This document shows positions 31,899 through 42,538 of a stretch of 64,000 nucleotides of DNA, piece by piece (position 1 is the stretch's first letter; the number at the start of each line of letters is the position of its first letter). Under the pieces are notes generated by a model. It was not told the origin of the DNA and did not search any database. It saw nothing but the letters and a program-made list of their open reading frames with translations. Source of the DNA: JAYOEY01 sp038116945 (lineage in GTDB: Bacteria; Pseudomonadota; Alphaproteobacteria; MPNO01; UBA2964); the NCBI GenBank assembly GCA_038116945.1, contig JAYOEY010000004.1, forward strand, positions 186,001-250,000, in the 5' to 3' direction. Made by a program: the position numbers and the translations under genes.

Positions 31899-33068
31899 TC
31901 AGTCCGTCAGGTCTTCCCAGAGCTCCTTCGCCCTGGCGAAGAAGCCCTCGGATTCGGGGCTGGTCGATTTGCCGCCCGCCCCCTTGGTATCGCCCTTCCT
32001 GCCGCCGGCAAGCGTGGCCTCGAAGGCGCGAAGGGCTTCCGCCTGTTCCTTGTTGAGATTGACCGGGGTCTCGACGCGCAGCTCGATATACATGTCGCCG
32101 CGGCCCGACTGGTTGAGCGCCGACATGCCCTTGCCGCGGAGCCGCAGCCGGCGGCCGGTCTGGGTGCCGGCCGGCACCGTGACCTTGGCGCGCGAACCGT
32201 CGATGGCCGGCACTTCCACCGAACCGCCGAGCGCCGCCGTGGTCATCGGGATCGGCACCTGACAGAAGATATTAGCGCCGTCGCGCTGGAACATCGGATG
32301 CGCGGAAACCGCGACGAAGATATAGAGATCGCCGGGGGGCGCGCCGCGCGCGCCGGCCTCGCCTTCGCCCGACAGGCGGATGCGCATGCCGTCCTCGACG
32401 CCCGCCGGAATGTTGACCGCAAGGGTTTTTTCCTTCCGCACCGAGCCCGCGCCGCTGCAGACGCCGCACGGCTTCTCGATCATCTGGCCGGTGCCCTGGC
32501 AGGTCGGGCAGGTACGTTCGACGGTGAAGAAACCCTGGCTCGCCCGCACCCGGCCATGGCCCTGACAGGTCGAACAGGTGGTCGGCGACGTTCCCTTCGC
32601 CGCGCCGGAACCCGAGCATTCGTCGCAATGGACCGAGGTCGGAACCCGGATCCGCATTTCGCGGCCCTTGAACGCATCCTCAAGTGAGATTTCCAGGTTG
32701 TAGCGGAGGTCGGCGCCGGGCTGCGGTCCTGAGCGGCCCCGGCCTCTGCCCCGGCCGCCCATGATGTCGCCGAACATCTCGTCGAAGATATCGGCGAACC
32801 CGCCTGCGCCGGCTGCGCCGGCCCCGCCGAAACCGCCGCCGTTCTCGAAGGCGGCGTGGCCGAACCGGTCGTAGGCGGCGCGCTTCTGCTCGTCCTTCAG
32901 GACGTCATAGGCTTCGTTGACTTCCTTGAACTTCTGCTCGGCGCCGGCGTCGCCCTGGTTGCGGTCAGGGTGATACTGCATGGCCTTCTTGCGAAAGGCC
33001 TTCTTGATGTCGTCGGCGGACGCGCCGCGCTGGACGCCAAGCGTTTCGTAGTAATCACCCTGCGCCAT
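31899..33068 (-). CDS. dnaJ: Chaperone protein DnaJ
   Basis: A 389-residue class A Hsp40. The J-domain carries the HPD tripeptide (33-35). A Gly/Phe-rich region including a GRGRGRGRS run follows, then the zinc domain with four CxxCxGxG repeats (CDECSGSG, CSTCQGHG, CPTCQGTG, CGVCSGAG) and the C-terminal substrate-binding barrels. It stimulates DnaK ATPase activity and delivers clients. It is 46 bp after dnaK and probably shares its heat-shock promoter. Confidence 0.96.
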   Translation of the reverse strand: MAQGDYYETLGVQRGASADDIKKAFRKKAMQYHPDRNQGDAGAEQKFKEVNEAYDVLKDEQKRAAYDRFGHAAFENGGGFGGAGAAGAGGFADIFDEMFGDIMGGRGRGRGRSGPQPGADLRYNLEISLEDAFKGREMRIRVPTSVHCDECSGSGAAKGTSPTTCSTCQGHGRVRASQGFFTVERTCPTCQGTGQMIEKPCGVCSGAGSVRKEKTLAVNIPAGVEDGMRIRLSGEGEAGARGAPPGDLYIFVAVSAHPMFQRDGANIFCQVPIPMTTAALGGSVEVPAIDGSRAKVTVPAGTQTGRRLRLRGKGMSALNQSGRGDMYIELRVETPVNLNKEQAEALRAFEATLAGGRKGDTKGAGGKSTSPESEGFFARAKELWEDLTD

Positions 33069-33114
33069 AAGGCGGCCTCCGCAACTGAACTACACAACCG
33101 GACGCGATACAGAA

Positions 33115-35055
<1,941 letters not shown>

Positions 35056-35174
35056 AACTTCCTCGTTCTGTTGGGCGAACGTCTCCGGCCCTCAGCGGCG
35101 CCGACGAGGTTCCCGATGCGTGTCTTAAGGGTCGGCCGCGTATCGCAATACATCGGCCATGGTGTCTGAAGGCT

Positions 35175-35203
35175 ATATAGGGACCCCAATTAACCCTCGC
35201 AAG
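35175..35203 (-). promoter_or_regulatory. Predicted RpoH promoter of dnaK-dnaJ
   Basis: On the minus strand CTTGCG (35203-35198) is followed after about 15-16 bases by CCCTATAT (35182-35175). This matches the alphaproteobacterial heat-shock promoter pattern CTTG-N17-CYTATNT. It would give a leader of roughly 110 bases before dnaK. Confidence 0.6.
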
Positions 35204-35297
35204 CCGCGAAAGGCAATGAATAGGTCGAAAATAAGGCAAGGTCGGCGGCGTTCGGAGGGCAAAATCGGAATTTAATCCTGATACGGGCCGGATTGCG

Positions 35298-36416
35298 CTA
35301 CCGGTAGAGGTCCGCGGCGAGTTCCGCAAGGATCAGCGAATTGGGCACTTCCCTTTCCAGCATGTCAGTAAGTTCGCGGATATCGGGCCGGTCGAACACG
35401 GAGTCGACAACGACCCAGTGAGCCGCAATGAGAACGACCAGCCCCGGGGCGCCTTTCAGGACATTCCAGTTGATGCGCCTTAGCTTGGTACCCCGCTCGA
35501 TCTCCGTCTTCACCCGTCTTTCGTACCCGAGAGCCGGATTTTCGGTATCGAGAAAATATGCGGATTCATCCCACTTACCGCGTTCGGGGCCATTTTCCTT
35601 CCCTTCCGTCAGATACCGGAGAACCAACCTGCTGTGTGGGTCGGGATATTCCCGATCCGACCGCAAGAGCATGATCTGATACCAGAACGTCCAGTTTTCG
35701 TCTTCATGAGGATCGTCATGGGCATATAGCGGAAAAAGTTCGTTTGTGTCCGTATCCGTATTTCGTTTCCAGTCGCTTGGAAGTCGCATCGCGGCTAGCC
35801 CGTCGAACCAGTGAGGCGCGAGATCGCCAACATGGGAAACCTGGTCCAGCCGGGTCGGTTCGGACGAAAAGAACGCCGAATCGGCGAAATGGAGAAGCAG
35901 CGTTTTCAGTATGCCTGCTTCCGCTTCGTCCGCGTCGAACGGCAGGACCAGCGATACCGTGAAAACGTGGATAAATTTATCCTGCACGACGCTGAGACGC
36001 CGCCATAGGACGGCATCCGCCACGGCGACCTTAGTCTCGGGATCGTTCTTTTCGGCATCACTGCGCCAGGTCAGCCGAGGCCAGTTGATTCCACCGTCAT
36101 CGCGCCGAACGCTTTCGGCCATTTCCTCAAGCTCTTCTCGCGCTCCCGGGCCAGCTCCGGGATATTTGAGGTAGTCGATCAAATCGTCGGCGCCTATGGC
36201 AGCGGCATCCTCATAGCTTTCAACCGTAAACTCCGCCTCGGCGCCTTCGAGCGACGTAATTTCATAGCGTACGCAGTCGAAGGTCCGCTCCTTGAGAATC
36301 CAGCTATCCGGCACATTGAATTCAACCGAACCGTCCCCGACGGTAGAGGTTACAATTTCTATTGGTCGAATCCGCGGGCGAAATTCATTGTTCGATTCGC
36401 TTTCGGTATCGGCCAT
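35298..36416 (-). CDS. Unknown protein with two similar beta-rich lobes
   Basis: A 372-residue cytoplasmic-looking protein that I cannot assign. There is no signal peptide and no long hydrophobic helix. Residues about 20-185 and 210-345 look like two copies of one fold: each starts with a VEFNVPDSW / AAMRLPSDW type strand, runs through charged Asp/Glu loops, and ends in a hydrophobic strand with Trp. The first lobe (VSLVLPFDADEAEAGILKTL) recalls the PsbP/DUF1795 fold. Tryptophan and acidic residues are abundant. It is more AT-rich than the flanking core genes, which suggests later acquisition. Confidence 0.55.
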   Translation of the reverse strand: MADTESESNNEFRPRIRPIEIVTSTVGDGSVEFNVPDSWILKERTFDCVRYEITSLEGAEAEFTVESYEDAAAIGADDLIDYLKYPGAGPGAREELEEMAESVRRDDGGINWPRLTWRSDAEKNDPETKVAVADAVLWRRLSVVQDKFIHVFTVSLVLPFDADEAEAGILKTLLLHFADSAFFSSEPTRLDQVSHVGDLAPHWFDGLAAMRLPSDWKRNTDTDTNELFPLYAHDDPHEDENWTFWYQIMLLRSDREYPDPHSRLVLRYLTEGKENGPERGKWDESAYFLDTENPALGYERRVKTEIERGTKLRRINWNVLKGAPGLVVLIAAHWVVVDSVFDRPDIRELTDMLEREVPNSLILAELAADLYR

Positions 36417-36547
36417 GATCCTAACCGTAGGAATTGCTGCACAAATAAATTATGAGAACATTAGTAGAACAAACCCTGCCTGTAAATATAATTACGGGAA
36501 ATTTCTGTCATGAACTCCCGCGTCCTGTGGAAAGCCGCTGACCGCTC

Positions 36548-37399
36548 ATGATCGTTTCCGCCAGCTACCGCACCGATATCCCCGCCTTCTACGGCGACTG
36601 GTTCCTGAAACGGCTCGAAATTGGCCATGTTTCGGTGGAAAACCCCTATAACCGCACCCGATATGACGTATCCCTTCGAAAAAGGGACGCTTCGGGCTTC
36701 GTTTTCTGGACGAAAAACGCAAAACCGTTCCTGAATGGGCTCGAAACCGTCTCGAAAAGCGGAATTCCCTTTGTCGTACAGCATACGATCACCGGTTACC
36801 CCGCCGTGCTGGAACGATCCGCGCCGCGACCGGTCGACGCCGTCGCCACAATCCGGGAGATCGCGCGGCGCTACGGGTCACGCGTTCCGGTATGGCGGTA
36901 CGATCCAGTCCTGATTACGGAACGAACGGGTTTCGAGTGGCATCTGGCGAATTTTACCGCCCTCGCGGCAGAAATGGCGGGTTTCACGGACGAAGTCGTT
37001 GTTTCCTTTGCCCAGATATACCGAAAAACGCGCCGAAACCTCGAAATTGCCGCAGAAGAGGCCGATTTCTCGTGGTCCGACCCGCCGGACAGTGAAAAAC
37101 GGGCGTTTCTGACGAGGCTGGCGGAAGCCGCCGAACGTTTCGGCATGGCGCTGACGCTGTGTTCGCAGCCGGGCTTACTGCTTCCCGGAATAGCGCCGTC
37201 GCGCTGTATCGATGCCGGACGGCTGTCCGATATTGCCGGCAGGGAAATCGCCGGCCGCGAAAAGGGCAACCGGCCGGGCTGCCAGTGCGCGGAATCGCGC
37301 GATATCGGCGCCTACGACACCTGCCCGATGGGCTGCGTCTATTGTTATGCGGTGTCCGATCGCGAACGCGCCCTCGAACGGTATCGGGAATTCTCCTAA
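36548..37399 (+). CDS. DUF1848 protein with C-terminal radical-SAM-like cysteine motif
   Basis: A 283-residue protein of the DUF1848 family, recognised by VSASYRTDIPAFYGDWF at the start and GFVFWTKNAKPF near 55-66. Its C-terminus carries five cysteines (245, 247, 259, 263, 266); the last three read CPMGCVYC, which is exactly the radical-SAM spacing C-x3-C-x2-C with an aromatic before the last Cys. This points to an iron-sulfur enzyme, but the reaction is unknown. It uses an ATG at 36548. It is convergent with PhoX, sharing the overlapping stop codons CTAA. Confidence 0.8.
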   Translation: MIVSASYRTDIPAFYGDWFLKRLEIGHVSVENPYNRTRYDVSLRKRDASGFVFWTKNAKPFLNGLETVSKSGIPFVVQHTITGYPAVLERSAPRPVDAVATIREIARRYGSRVPVWRYDPVLITERTGFEWHLANFTALAAEMAGFTDEVVVSFAQIYRKTRRNLEIAAEEADFSWSDPPDSEKRAFLTRLAEAAERFGMALTLCSQPGLLLPGIAPSRCIDAGRLSDIAGREIAGREKGNRPGCQCAESRDIGAYDTCPMGCVYCYAVSDRERALERYREFS

Positions 37400-39282
37400 C
37401 CCATCGGTCCGCCGTCGTCGCGGGCGATCGCAATCACCGAGGAGCGCGGCACGGCGCCGTCCCCGCCGGGGAAATGGCTGCCGCCCTTTTCGCCCGGGTG
37501 CTGGATGCCGACGAACATCGTCCGGCGATCCGCGCTCCAGCAGAGACCGGTGATCTCGCACCCGCGCGGACCGACGAGAAAGCGTCTGATGCTCCCGGTG
37601 CGCGTGTCGCCGAGCAGCATCTGGTTGTTGCCCTGCCCGGCGAAGTGTTTCCGGTTGGAATCGTTTCCGTCGGTCTGGATCCAGAGTCCGCCCCGGCTGT
37701 CGAATTTGAGCCCGTCCGGCGAGTTGAACATGTTGTCGGCCGTGACGTTCGGCGAGCCGGCGCGCGCGTCCCCGTAAACCGCCGGATTGCCGGCCATCAC
37801 GAACAGCGACCAGGCGAAGCCGGACGCCGCGTGATCGCCGTTGTCGGGGATCCAGCGCACGATCTGGCCGTACCGGTTCCCGGCGCGGGGGTTGGGGCCG
37901 CCGACCGGCATCGCGTCGCCGCCGGCGTTGGGCTTTCTGCCGCGGTTCCTGTTGTTGGTCAGCGAGCAGCAGACCTCGTTCCCGCCTGGGCTTGCGGCAA
38001 TCCATTCGGGGCGGTCCATAGTCGTCGCCCGGACAGCGGACGCCGCCATCCGCGTATGGATGCAGATTTCCGCTTTCGATGTCATGCCGGTCGAATCCGG
38101 CGTCAGCTCGATCCATTCGCCGGTGCCGTCGTCGCGGAACCTCGCCGCGAACAGCGCGCCGTCCTCCAGCAGGGCCGAATTGTCGCCGCCGGCAACGAAG
38201 CGCCGGGCGGAGACGAACCTGTACAGAAATTCGCCCCGCTCGTCGTCGCCGAGATAGACGACGACCCGGCCGTCCCTGGCGATGACGAGCTCGGCATTCT
38301 CGTGCTTGAAGCGGCCGAGCGCGGTGCGTTTCCTTGGCGTCGATTTCGGATCTGCGGGATTGATCTCGACGACGTAGCCGACGCGGTTGGGCTCGTTCGG
38401 ATGTCTGGCGATGTCGAACCGTTGGTCGTACGCCGCCCAGCGATAGCCGTAGTTCCTGCCGCCGATGCCGTAGCGCCGGAAGGCCGGTGGCGGGGTAAAG
38501 GCGGGGCTTCGGTTCTCGAAATAGCCGCTGAAGTTTTCCTCGCAGGTCAGGTAGGTGCCCCACGGGGTCCGGCCGCAGCCGCAATTGGCCCAGGTGCCGA
38601 GAGAACGGACCGCATCCGGATCGGCGTCAGTCCTGAGCAGGGCGTGACCGCGCGCGGGGCCGGTAATCTCCATCGGGGTGTCGGCGGTGATTTTCCGGTT
38701 GAACGGCGAATCCGTCACCAGACCCCAGCCCGCGCCGTTCCCTTTGATCTCAATGATCGAAACGCCGTGCGCCGCCTTCGCCTTGCGCACGTCATCGGCG
38801 CCGACCGGCTTCGCGTCAGGCCGGTTGCCGTAGAAAACCGGGAAATTGACATACTCGTTGTTAACCGCGAGGACCGAATGCCCGTCGATTTCGAACAGCG
38901 CCATGCCGTCATTGTTGTCGCCGAACGCGCGTTCCTGGTTCGCGCCGGCGCCGCGCGTCGCGGAATCGAACGCGGCCCCGTCCGACCACATCGGATCGCC
39001 CCAGCTGACGACGCGGCGCCACTTGAATCCCGACGGGACGGTGATGGTGTCACGCGTATTGGCGGCAACCGGCTCGAACGCCAGCCATTCGGCGTTCGCC
39101 GCGGCAGGACGCGCCGTCAGCGCGCCCGCGACAAAAGCGGATGCGCCGAACGCAACGGCGCCGCCGAGAAATTCGCGCCGCGCGATGGCGCGATCGGCGA
39201 GGCGCTCGAAATCGGTTGCAGGCGAGTTCTCCCGCAATTCGTCCTCCGGCCGGTCAGGGATCGCGGCTGAGCCCGGCGGCAT
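37396..39282 (-). CDS. PhoX family phosphatase, Tat-exported
   Basis: A 628-residue DUF839/PhoX protein. The Tat signal is clear: ARREFLGG (Arg35-Arg36), a hydrophobic helix, and cleavage after about AANA (64). The six-bladed propeller shows AVNNEYVNFP, WANCGCGRTPWGTYLTCEEN (Cys-rich loop) and SPDGLKFDSRGGLWIQTDGN, as in Ca2+/Fe3+-dependent PhoX alkaline phosphatases. It should release phosphate from organic esters in the periplasm. The annotated ATG overlaps the upstream gene by 29 bp; a TTG at 39237 with GGAGG just ahead would avoid this and still keep the full Tat signal. Confidence 0.88.
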   Translation of the reverse strand: MPPGSAAIPDRPEDELRENSPATDFERLADRAIARREFLGGAVAFGASAFVAGALTARPAAANAEWLAFEPVAANTRDTITVPSGFKWRRVVSWGDPMWSDGAAFDSATRGAGANQERAFGDNNDGMALFEIDGHSVLAVNNEYVNFPVFYGNRPDAKPVGADDVRKAKAAHGVSIIEIKGNGAGWGLVTDSPFNRKITADTPMEITGPARGHALLRTDADPDAVRSLGTWANCGCGRTPWGTYLTCEENFSGYFENRSPAFTPPPAFRRYGIGGRNYGYRWAAYDQRFDIARHPNEPNRVGYVVEINPADPKSTPRKRTALGRFKHENAELVIARDGRVVVYLGDDERGEFLYRFVSARRFVAGGDNSALLEDGALFAARFRDDGTGEWIELTPDSTGMTSKAEICIHTRMAASAVRATTMDRPEWIAASPGGNEVCCSLTNNRNRGRKPNAGGDAMPVGGPNPRAGNRYGQIVRWIPDNGDHAASGFAWSLFVMAGNPAVYGDARAGSPNVTADNMFNSPDGLKFDSRGGLWIQTDGNDSNRKHFAGQGNNQMLLGDTRTGSIRRFLVGPRGCEITGLCWSADRRTMFVGIQHPGEKGGSHFPGGDGAVPRSSVIAIARDDGGPMG

Positions 39283-39634
39283 CGAGCGCCGCGAGATAGG
39301 CCTGCCAGCGGTTTTCCATATGGCTGCCGAGCTCGTACAGGTAGGCCCACGAATAGATTCCGGTATCGTGCAGGTCGTCGAAGATCAGGCGAATTGCGTA
39401 ATTGCCCACCGGCTCGACATTCATGATGTTGACATGGCGCCGTCCGGGCACGGTTTTCCTCTCGCCCGGCCCGTGGCCCTGCACCTCCGCCGAGGGGCTT
39501 TCGACGCGCAGCAGTTCCGCCGGATATTCGTATGCCCGCCCGTCGTCGAACTCGACGGCGAGGGATTTCTCTTCCTTGCGGAGACGGATGCGGACCGCTT
39601 TCGCAGCGGCGCCATAGCGGACCGGGTCGGACAT
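39254..39634 (-). CDS. DUF971 domain protein
   Basis: A 126-residue single-domain DUF971 protein (gamma-butyrobetaine-hydroxylase N-terminal-like). It is recognised by LAVEFDDGRAYEYPAELLRV near 24-43 and by the VNIMNVEPVGNYAIRLIFDD-like core with GIYSWAYLYELG. Stand-alone members occur near Fe-S assembly genes in many bacteria, but the biochemical role is not settled. It overlaps phoX and follows the Trm112 gene by 18 bp. Confidence 0.85.
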   Translation of the reverse strand: MSDPVRYGAAAKAVRIRLRKEEKSLAVEFDDGRAYEYPAELLRVESPSAEVQGHGPGERKTVPGRRHVNIMNVEPVGNYAIRLIFDDLHDTGIYSWAYLYELGSHMENRWQAYLAALDAAGLSRDP

Positions 39635-39652
39635 CGGGGGCTTTCGTCCGGA

Positions 39653-39841
39653 TCAGTCGTCGAGCGGGCGGGCCTCGTCCGCCAGCATGATGGGGATGCC
39701 GTCGCGGATCGGAAAGGCGAGACGGGCGGCTTCGCTGATCAGCTCCTGCGCGCCTTCGTCATAGCGCAACGGCTCCTTGGTCACCGGACAGACGAGAATT
39801 TCGAGCAGTTTGGGATCCACGCGGCGGGCGCCTTGGTTCAT
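39653..39841 (-). CDS. Trm112 family protein
   Basis: A 62-residue protein of the Trm112/YcaR type: LLEILVCPVTKEPLRYD followed by LAFPIRDGIPIMLADEAR. Only one of the zinc-ribbon cysteines remains (Cys18), as is common in bacterial forms. Archaeal and eukaryotic Trm112 activate methyltransferases; the bacterial role is not established. It lies in a minus-strand run with the DUF971 and Lon-N genes. Confidence 0.88.
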   Translation of the reverse strand: MNQGARRVDPKLLEILVCPVTKEPLRYDEGAQELISEAARLAFPIRDGIPIMLADEARPLDD

Positions 39842-39865
39842 CTGTTCCTCTCCCTTGAATCCATT

Positions 39866-40564
39866 CTAGTGGCTCGCGCCGCTGGCCCCGCCGGTTTCGG
39901 CCAGCGCCATTTCCAGCAGGGTCACGATGATTCCGGCGCGCTCGCCGGCGCCGGACGCCTCCAGCAGCGCCTGCCGTTCGTTGGGCCCGAACGGGCAGGT
40001 CATGGCGAGCGAGGTCACCAGCCGGTCGATCGGCGTCTTCTCGACCGCGTCCCAGTCGAGCTTGACGTCCTGCAGGTCGAAATAGCCGCGCATGGCGGCC
40101 AGGAGGCGATCCCGGTCGACATCGGCTTCGGACGCATCGCCCAGATCACCGCGAAAGCGGCTGTAATCGGCCAGCACGCGACGATACCCGTCTTTCTCCT
40201 CCATCTCTTCGACGATGGTGAAGCGACACAGTCCGGTCAGGGTTAGCGCGTAGCGCCCGTCGGGGGTTTCGCTGAAATCGGTGATGCGCCCGGCGCAGCC
40301 GGTTGCGTAAATTTCCGGCCGCCCGCCGCGCTGCACGGATTCGCTCGCGCCGCGATTGTCGTCAGGGTCGGGCACGCGCGGCTGCAACATGCCGATCAGC
40401 CGCGCCTCGTCGGCCAGAGCGGCGCGCGTCATGGCGAGATATCGCGGCTCGAAAATGTTGAGCGGCAGCCGTCCGCCGGGCAGCAGCAGCACGCCGGTCA
40501 GCGGAAAGATCGGAATCAGGCGCGGCAGCGTGTCGAAGGTCGGCTCAAGCGGGCTGTGCGCCAT
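39866..40564 (-). CDS. LON peptidase substrate-binding domain protein
   Basis: A 232-residue protein consisting of the Lon N-terminal (LAN) domain alone, without ATPase or protease parts. LIPIFPLTGVLLLPGGRLPLNIFEPRYL at the N-terminus (quoted in pieces: FPLTGVLLLPGG, LNIFEPRYL) and TGCAGRITDF in the middle are characteristic. It may bind unfolded or specific protein clients. It is 18 bp downstream of the CnoX-like gene and conserved beside it in alphaproteobacteria. Confidence 0.88.
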   Translation of the reverse strand: MAHSPLEPTFDTLPRLIPIFPLTGVLLLPGGRLPLNIFEPRYLAMTRAALADEARLIGMLQPRVPDPDDNRGASESVQRGGRPEIYATGCAGRITDFSETPDGRYALTLTGLCRFTIVEEMEEKDGYRRVLADYSRFRGDLGDASEADVDRDRLLAAMRGYFDLQDVKLDWDAVEKTPIDRLVTSLAMTCPFGPNERQALLEASGAGERAGIIVTLLEMALAETGGASGASH

Positions 40565-40582
40565 CTGACCCGAGCCCGGCGA

Positions 40583-41506
40583 TCAGGAGAACAGGACGGA
40601 GGACAGCTTGCGCCGCCCGGAAACCGTCAGCGGATCGGTCGGGCCGAGCGCCTCGAACATCTGCAGCAGCTCCTTGCGCGCCGCATCGTCGTTCCAGGCG
40701 CGGTTCTGTCGGATGATTTCGACCAGCGCATCCATGGCCTCCTCCTTCTGACCGGTAGCGTAAAGCGCCACGGCGAGATCGTAGCGCGCCTGATGGTCTT
40801 TCGGGTTCGCCTCTACGGCCGCACGCAGCGGGGCGAGGTCGCCGACGCTCGCCGCCTTGTCGGCCAGTTCGATCGCGGTGACGACCGGCGCGAAGGCGGG
40901 GTCGGATTTTTCCTCTTCGCTCAGCGCGGCGACGATTTCGCGCGCCTTGTCGGTCTGGTCGGCCGCCAGCAGACAGCGCGCCAGCCCGGCCTTGGCGGCG
41001 ATACTGGTCGGATCGTGCTGCACGATCTGTGCGTAGATCGCGCCGGCCCGGGCGGTATCGCCCGCTTCCATCAGCTCGCCGGCCTGTTCCAGCGCTTCCT
41101 CGACCGGCGATTTCTGTTCGGTGCCGGCGGTTTTCGCCAGCTTATCGACGAATGCGCGCAGCTCGCTCTCGGGCAGGGCGCCCTGGAAGGCATCGACCGG
41201 CCGTCCCTGATGGAATGCGTACACGGCAGGGATCGACTGGATGCGGAGCTGCTGCGCAATCTGCTGGTTCTGGTCGATATCGATCTTGACCAGCTTCACC
41301 GCGCCCCTGGCCTCGGTCACCACTTTTTCCAGCAATGGCCCAAGCTGCTTGCAGGGGCCGCACCAGGGCGCCCAGAAATCGACGATCACCGGGGTCGCTC
41401 GCGACGCTTCGATGACGTCCTGCATGAAACTGGCTTCGCTCGAATCCTTGATCAGGTCGGCGGGCGGCTGCGGCTGGGGTGCGCTGGGGTCGATGATCGG
41501 TTCCAT
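40583..41506 (-). CDS. cnoX: Thioredoxin-TPR chaperedoxin (CnoX/YbbN family)
   Basis: A 307-residue cytosolic protein with a thioredoxin domain (about 20-125) and a C-terminal TPR region (about 135-300, repeats such as ALEQAGELMEAGDTARAGAI and ARYDLAVALYATGQKEEAMD). The active site is WCGPC (Cys49, Cys52), so unlike E. coli CnoX it keeps a redox-active pair, as reported for Caulobacter. CnoX protects substrates from oxidation and hands them to GroEL or DnaK. Confidence 0.88.
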   Translation of the reverse strand: MEPIIDPSAPQPQPPADLIKDSSEASFMQDVIEASRATPVIVDFWAPWCGPCKQLGPLLEKVVTEARGAVKLVKIDIDQNQQIAQQLRIQSIPAVYAFHQGRPVDAFQGALPESELRAFVDKLAKTAGTEQKSPVEEALEQAGELMEAGDTARAGAIYAQIVQHDPTSIAAKAGLARCLLAADQTDKAREIVAALSEEEKSDPAFAPVVTAIELADKAASVGDLAPLRAAVEANPKDHQARYDLAVALYATGQKEEAMDALVEIIRQNRAWNDDAARKELLQMFEALGPTDPLTVSGRRKLSSVLFS

Positions 41507-41575
41507 CGTCCTGTTTCGTTGTTATTGGGAATGCCCTTTAAATGGCGGGTTTCGCCGGTAAAAACAAGGGTCTGG

Positions 41576-42127
41576 CTAACCGGCGGTGGCGGGCGCGAGA
41601 TCGACGGCCGTCGGGGGATGATTGCAGGCCTCGAGAAAACGCAACAGGTCCGCAGGCGTCATGGCGACGGTGCGGGTATTGACCAGAGGGTGATAGTTCA
41701 CCAGCGGCGCATCCATCATCTCGGAATCGAGAAACACGGCGACATCTCCCGCCGCATCGTTGATCGCCGCGAAAGGCGTGACCGAGCCGGGCTCGACGCC
41801 CAGCGTTTCCACCAGAAGGTCGGGCCGCCCGAACGACAGCCGGGCCGAGCCGAGAATGCCCGAGAGCGCCTTCATGTCGAGCCGGCGGTCCTCGAGGCAG
41901 ACCACGAGATAGAGCGCGCCCTTTTTGTCTTTCAGGAACAGGCTTTTGCAATGCGCGCCGGGCATCCCTTCGGGCGCGGCGTCTCGAGCGGCGCGGGCTT
42001 CGTCGACGGTAAAGACGGCATCATGTTCGTGGACGGTGAAATCGAGGCCGATTTCCCGGAAGCGCCGGTAAAGCGTCTCGGGATTGCGTATGTGGTGTTC
42101 GGTCGAAACCGCCCGGTTTTCAGTCAT
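41576..42127 (-). CDS. ProX-type prolyl-tRNA editing protein (YbaK/EbsC domain)
   Basis: A 183-residue free-standing aminoacyl-tRNA deacylase. Conserved features include FTVHEHDAVFTVDEA, the CKSLFLKDKKGALYLVVC block holding the catalytic Lys, GSVTPFAAIND and FHPL-like YHPLVNTRT. The family clears Ala-tRNAPro. ATG 42127 is used rather than 42142 because it gives the usual N-terminal length. It lies 69 bp upstream of cnoX. Confidence 0.87.
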   Translation of the reverse strand: MTENRAVSTEHHIRNPETLYRRFREIGLDFTVHEHDAVFTVDEARAARDAAPEGMPGAHCKSLFLKDKKGALYLVVCLEDRRLDMKALSGILGSARLSFGRPDLLVETLGVEPGSVTPFAAINDAAGDVAVFLDSEMMDAPLVNYHPLVNTRTVAMTPADLLRFLEACNHPPTAVDLAPATAG

Positions 42128-42274
42128 GCCCGTCCTTGCCACAGCTGGTCCGCCGGCTCAAGCGCGGACACGATCTAAAGACTTGCAAACCGCGTAGGGC
42201 GGATTATTATCGCGCCTCCTTTGCCGGAGGGGTATGGCCCACACGCATACCTTACTGTATTCTGGCAACGCGAC

Positions 42275-42349
42275 GCGGGCGTAGCTCAGGGGTAGAGCGC
42301 AACCTTGCCAAGGTTGAAGTCGTGAGTTCGAATCTCATCGCCCGCTCCA
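42275..42349 (+). tRNA. tRNA-Gly (anticodon GCC)
   Basis: A complete cloverleaf with encoded CCA. The acceptor stem GCGGGCG pairs perfectly with CGCCCGC; the D arm is GCTCAGGGGTAGAGC, the anticodon stem AACCT/AGGTT carries GCC, and the T arm is GTGAGTTCGAATCTCAT. The discriminator base is T followed by CCA. A T-rich stretch (TTTTCCTTTT) follows. This tRNA is a frequent integration site; no second copy of its 3' end was found downstream. Confidence 0.97.
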
Positions 42350-42538
42350 TTTTCCTTTTCGGATAATCCCCAAAAAATCCACCGGGCGCTCTCGATTGTG
42401 AGTGTGCTGTCTAATTCTGAGCTAAATCAGATACGGCAGGGTCAGTTTCTGACGCCGGTTCCCGGACATCGGAAATTGAGGGAACTGCAGGAATTGTTTC
42501 GGGCGGGCCAAACGGCTGTTTTTAGCCATGAACGGAAA

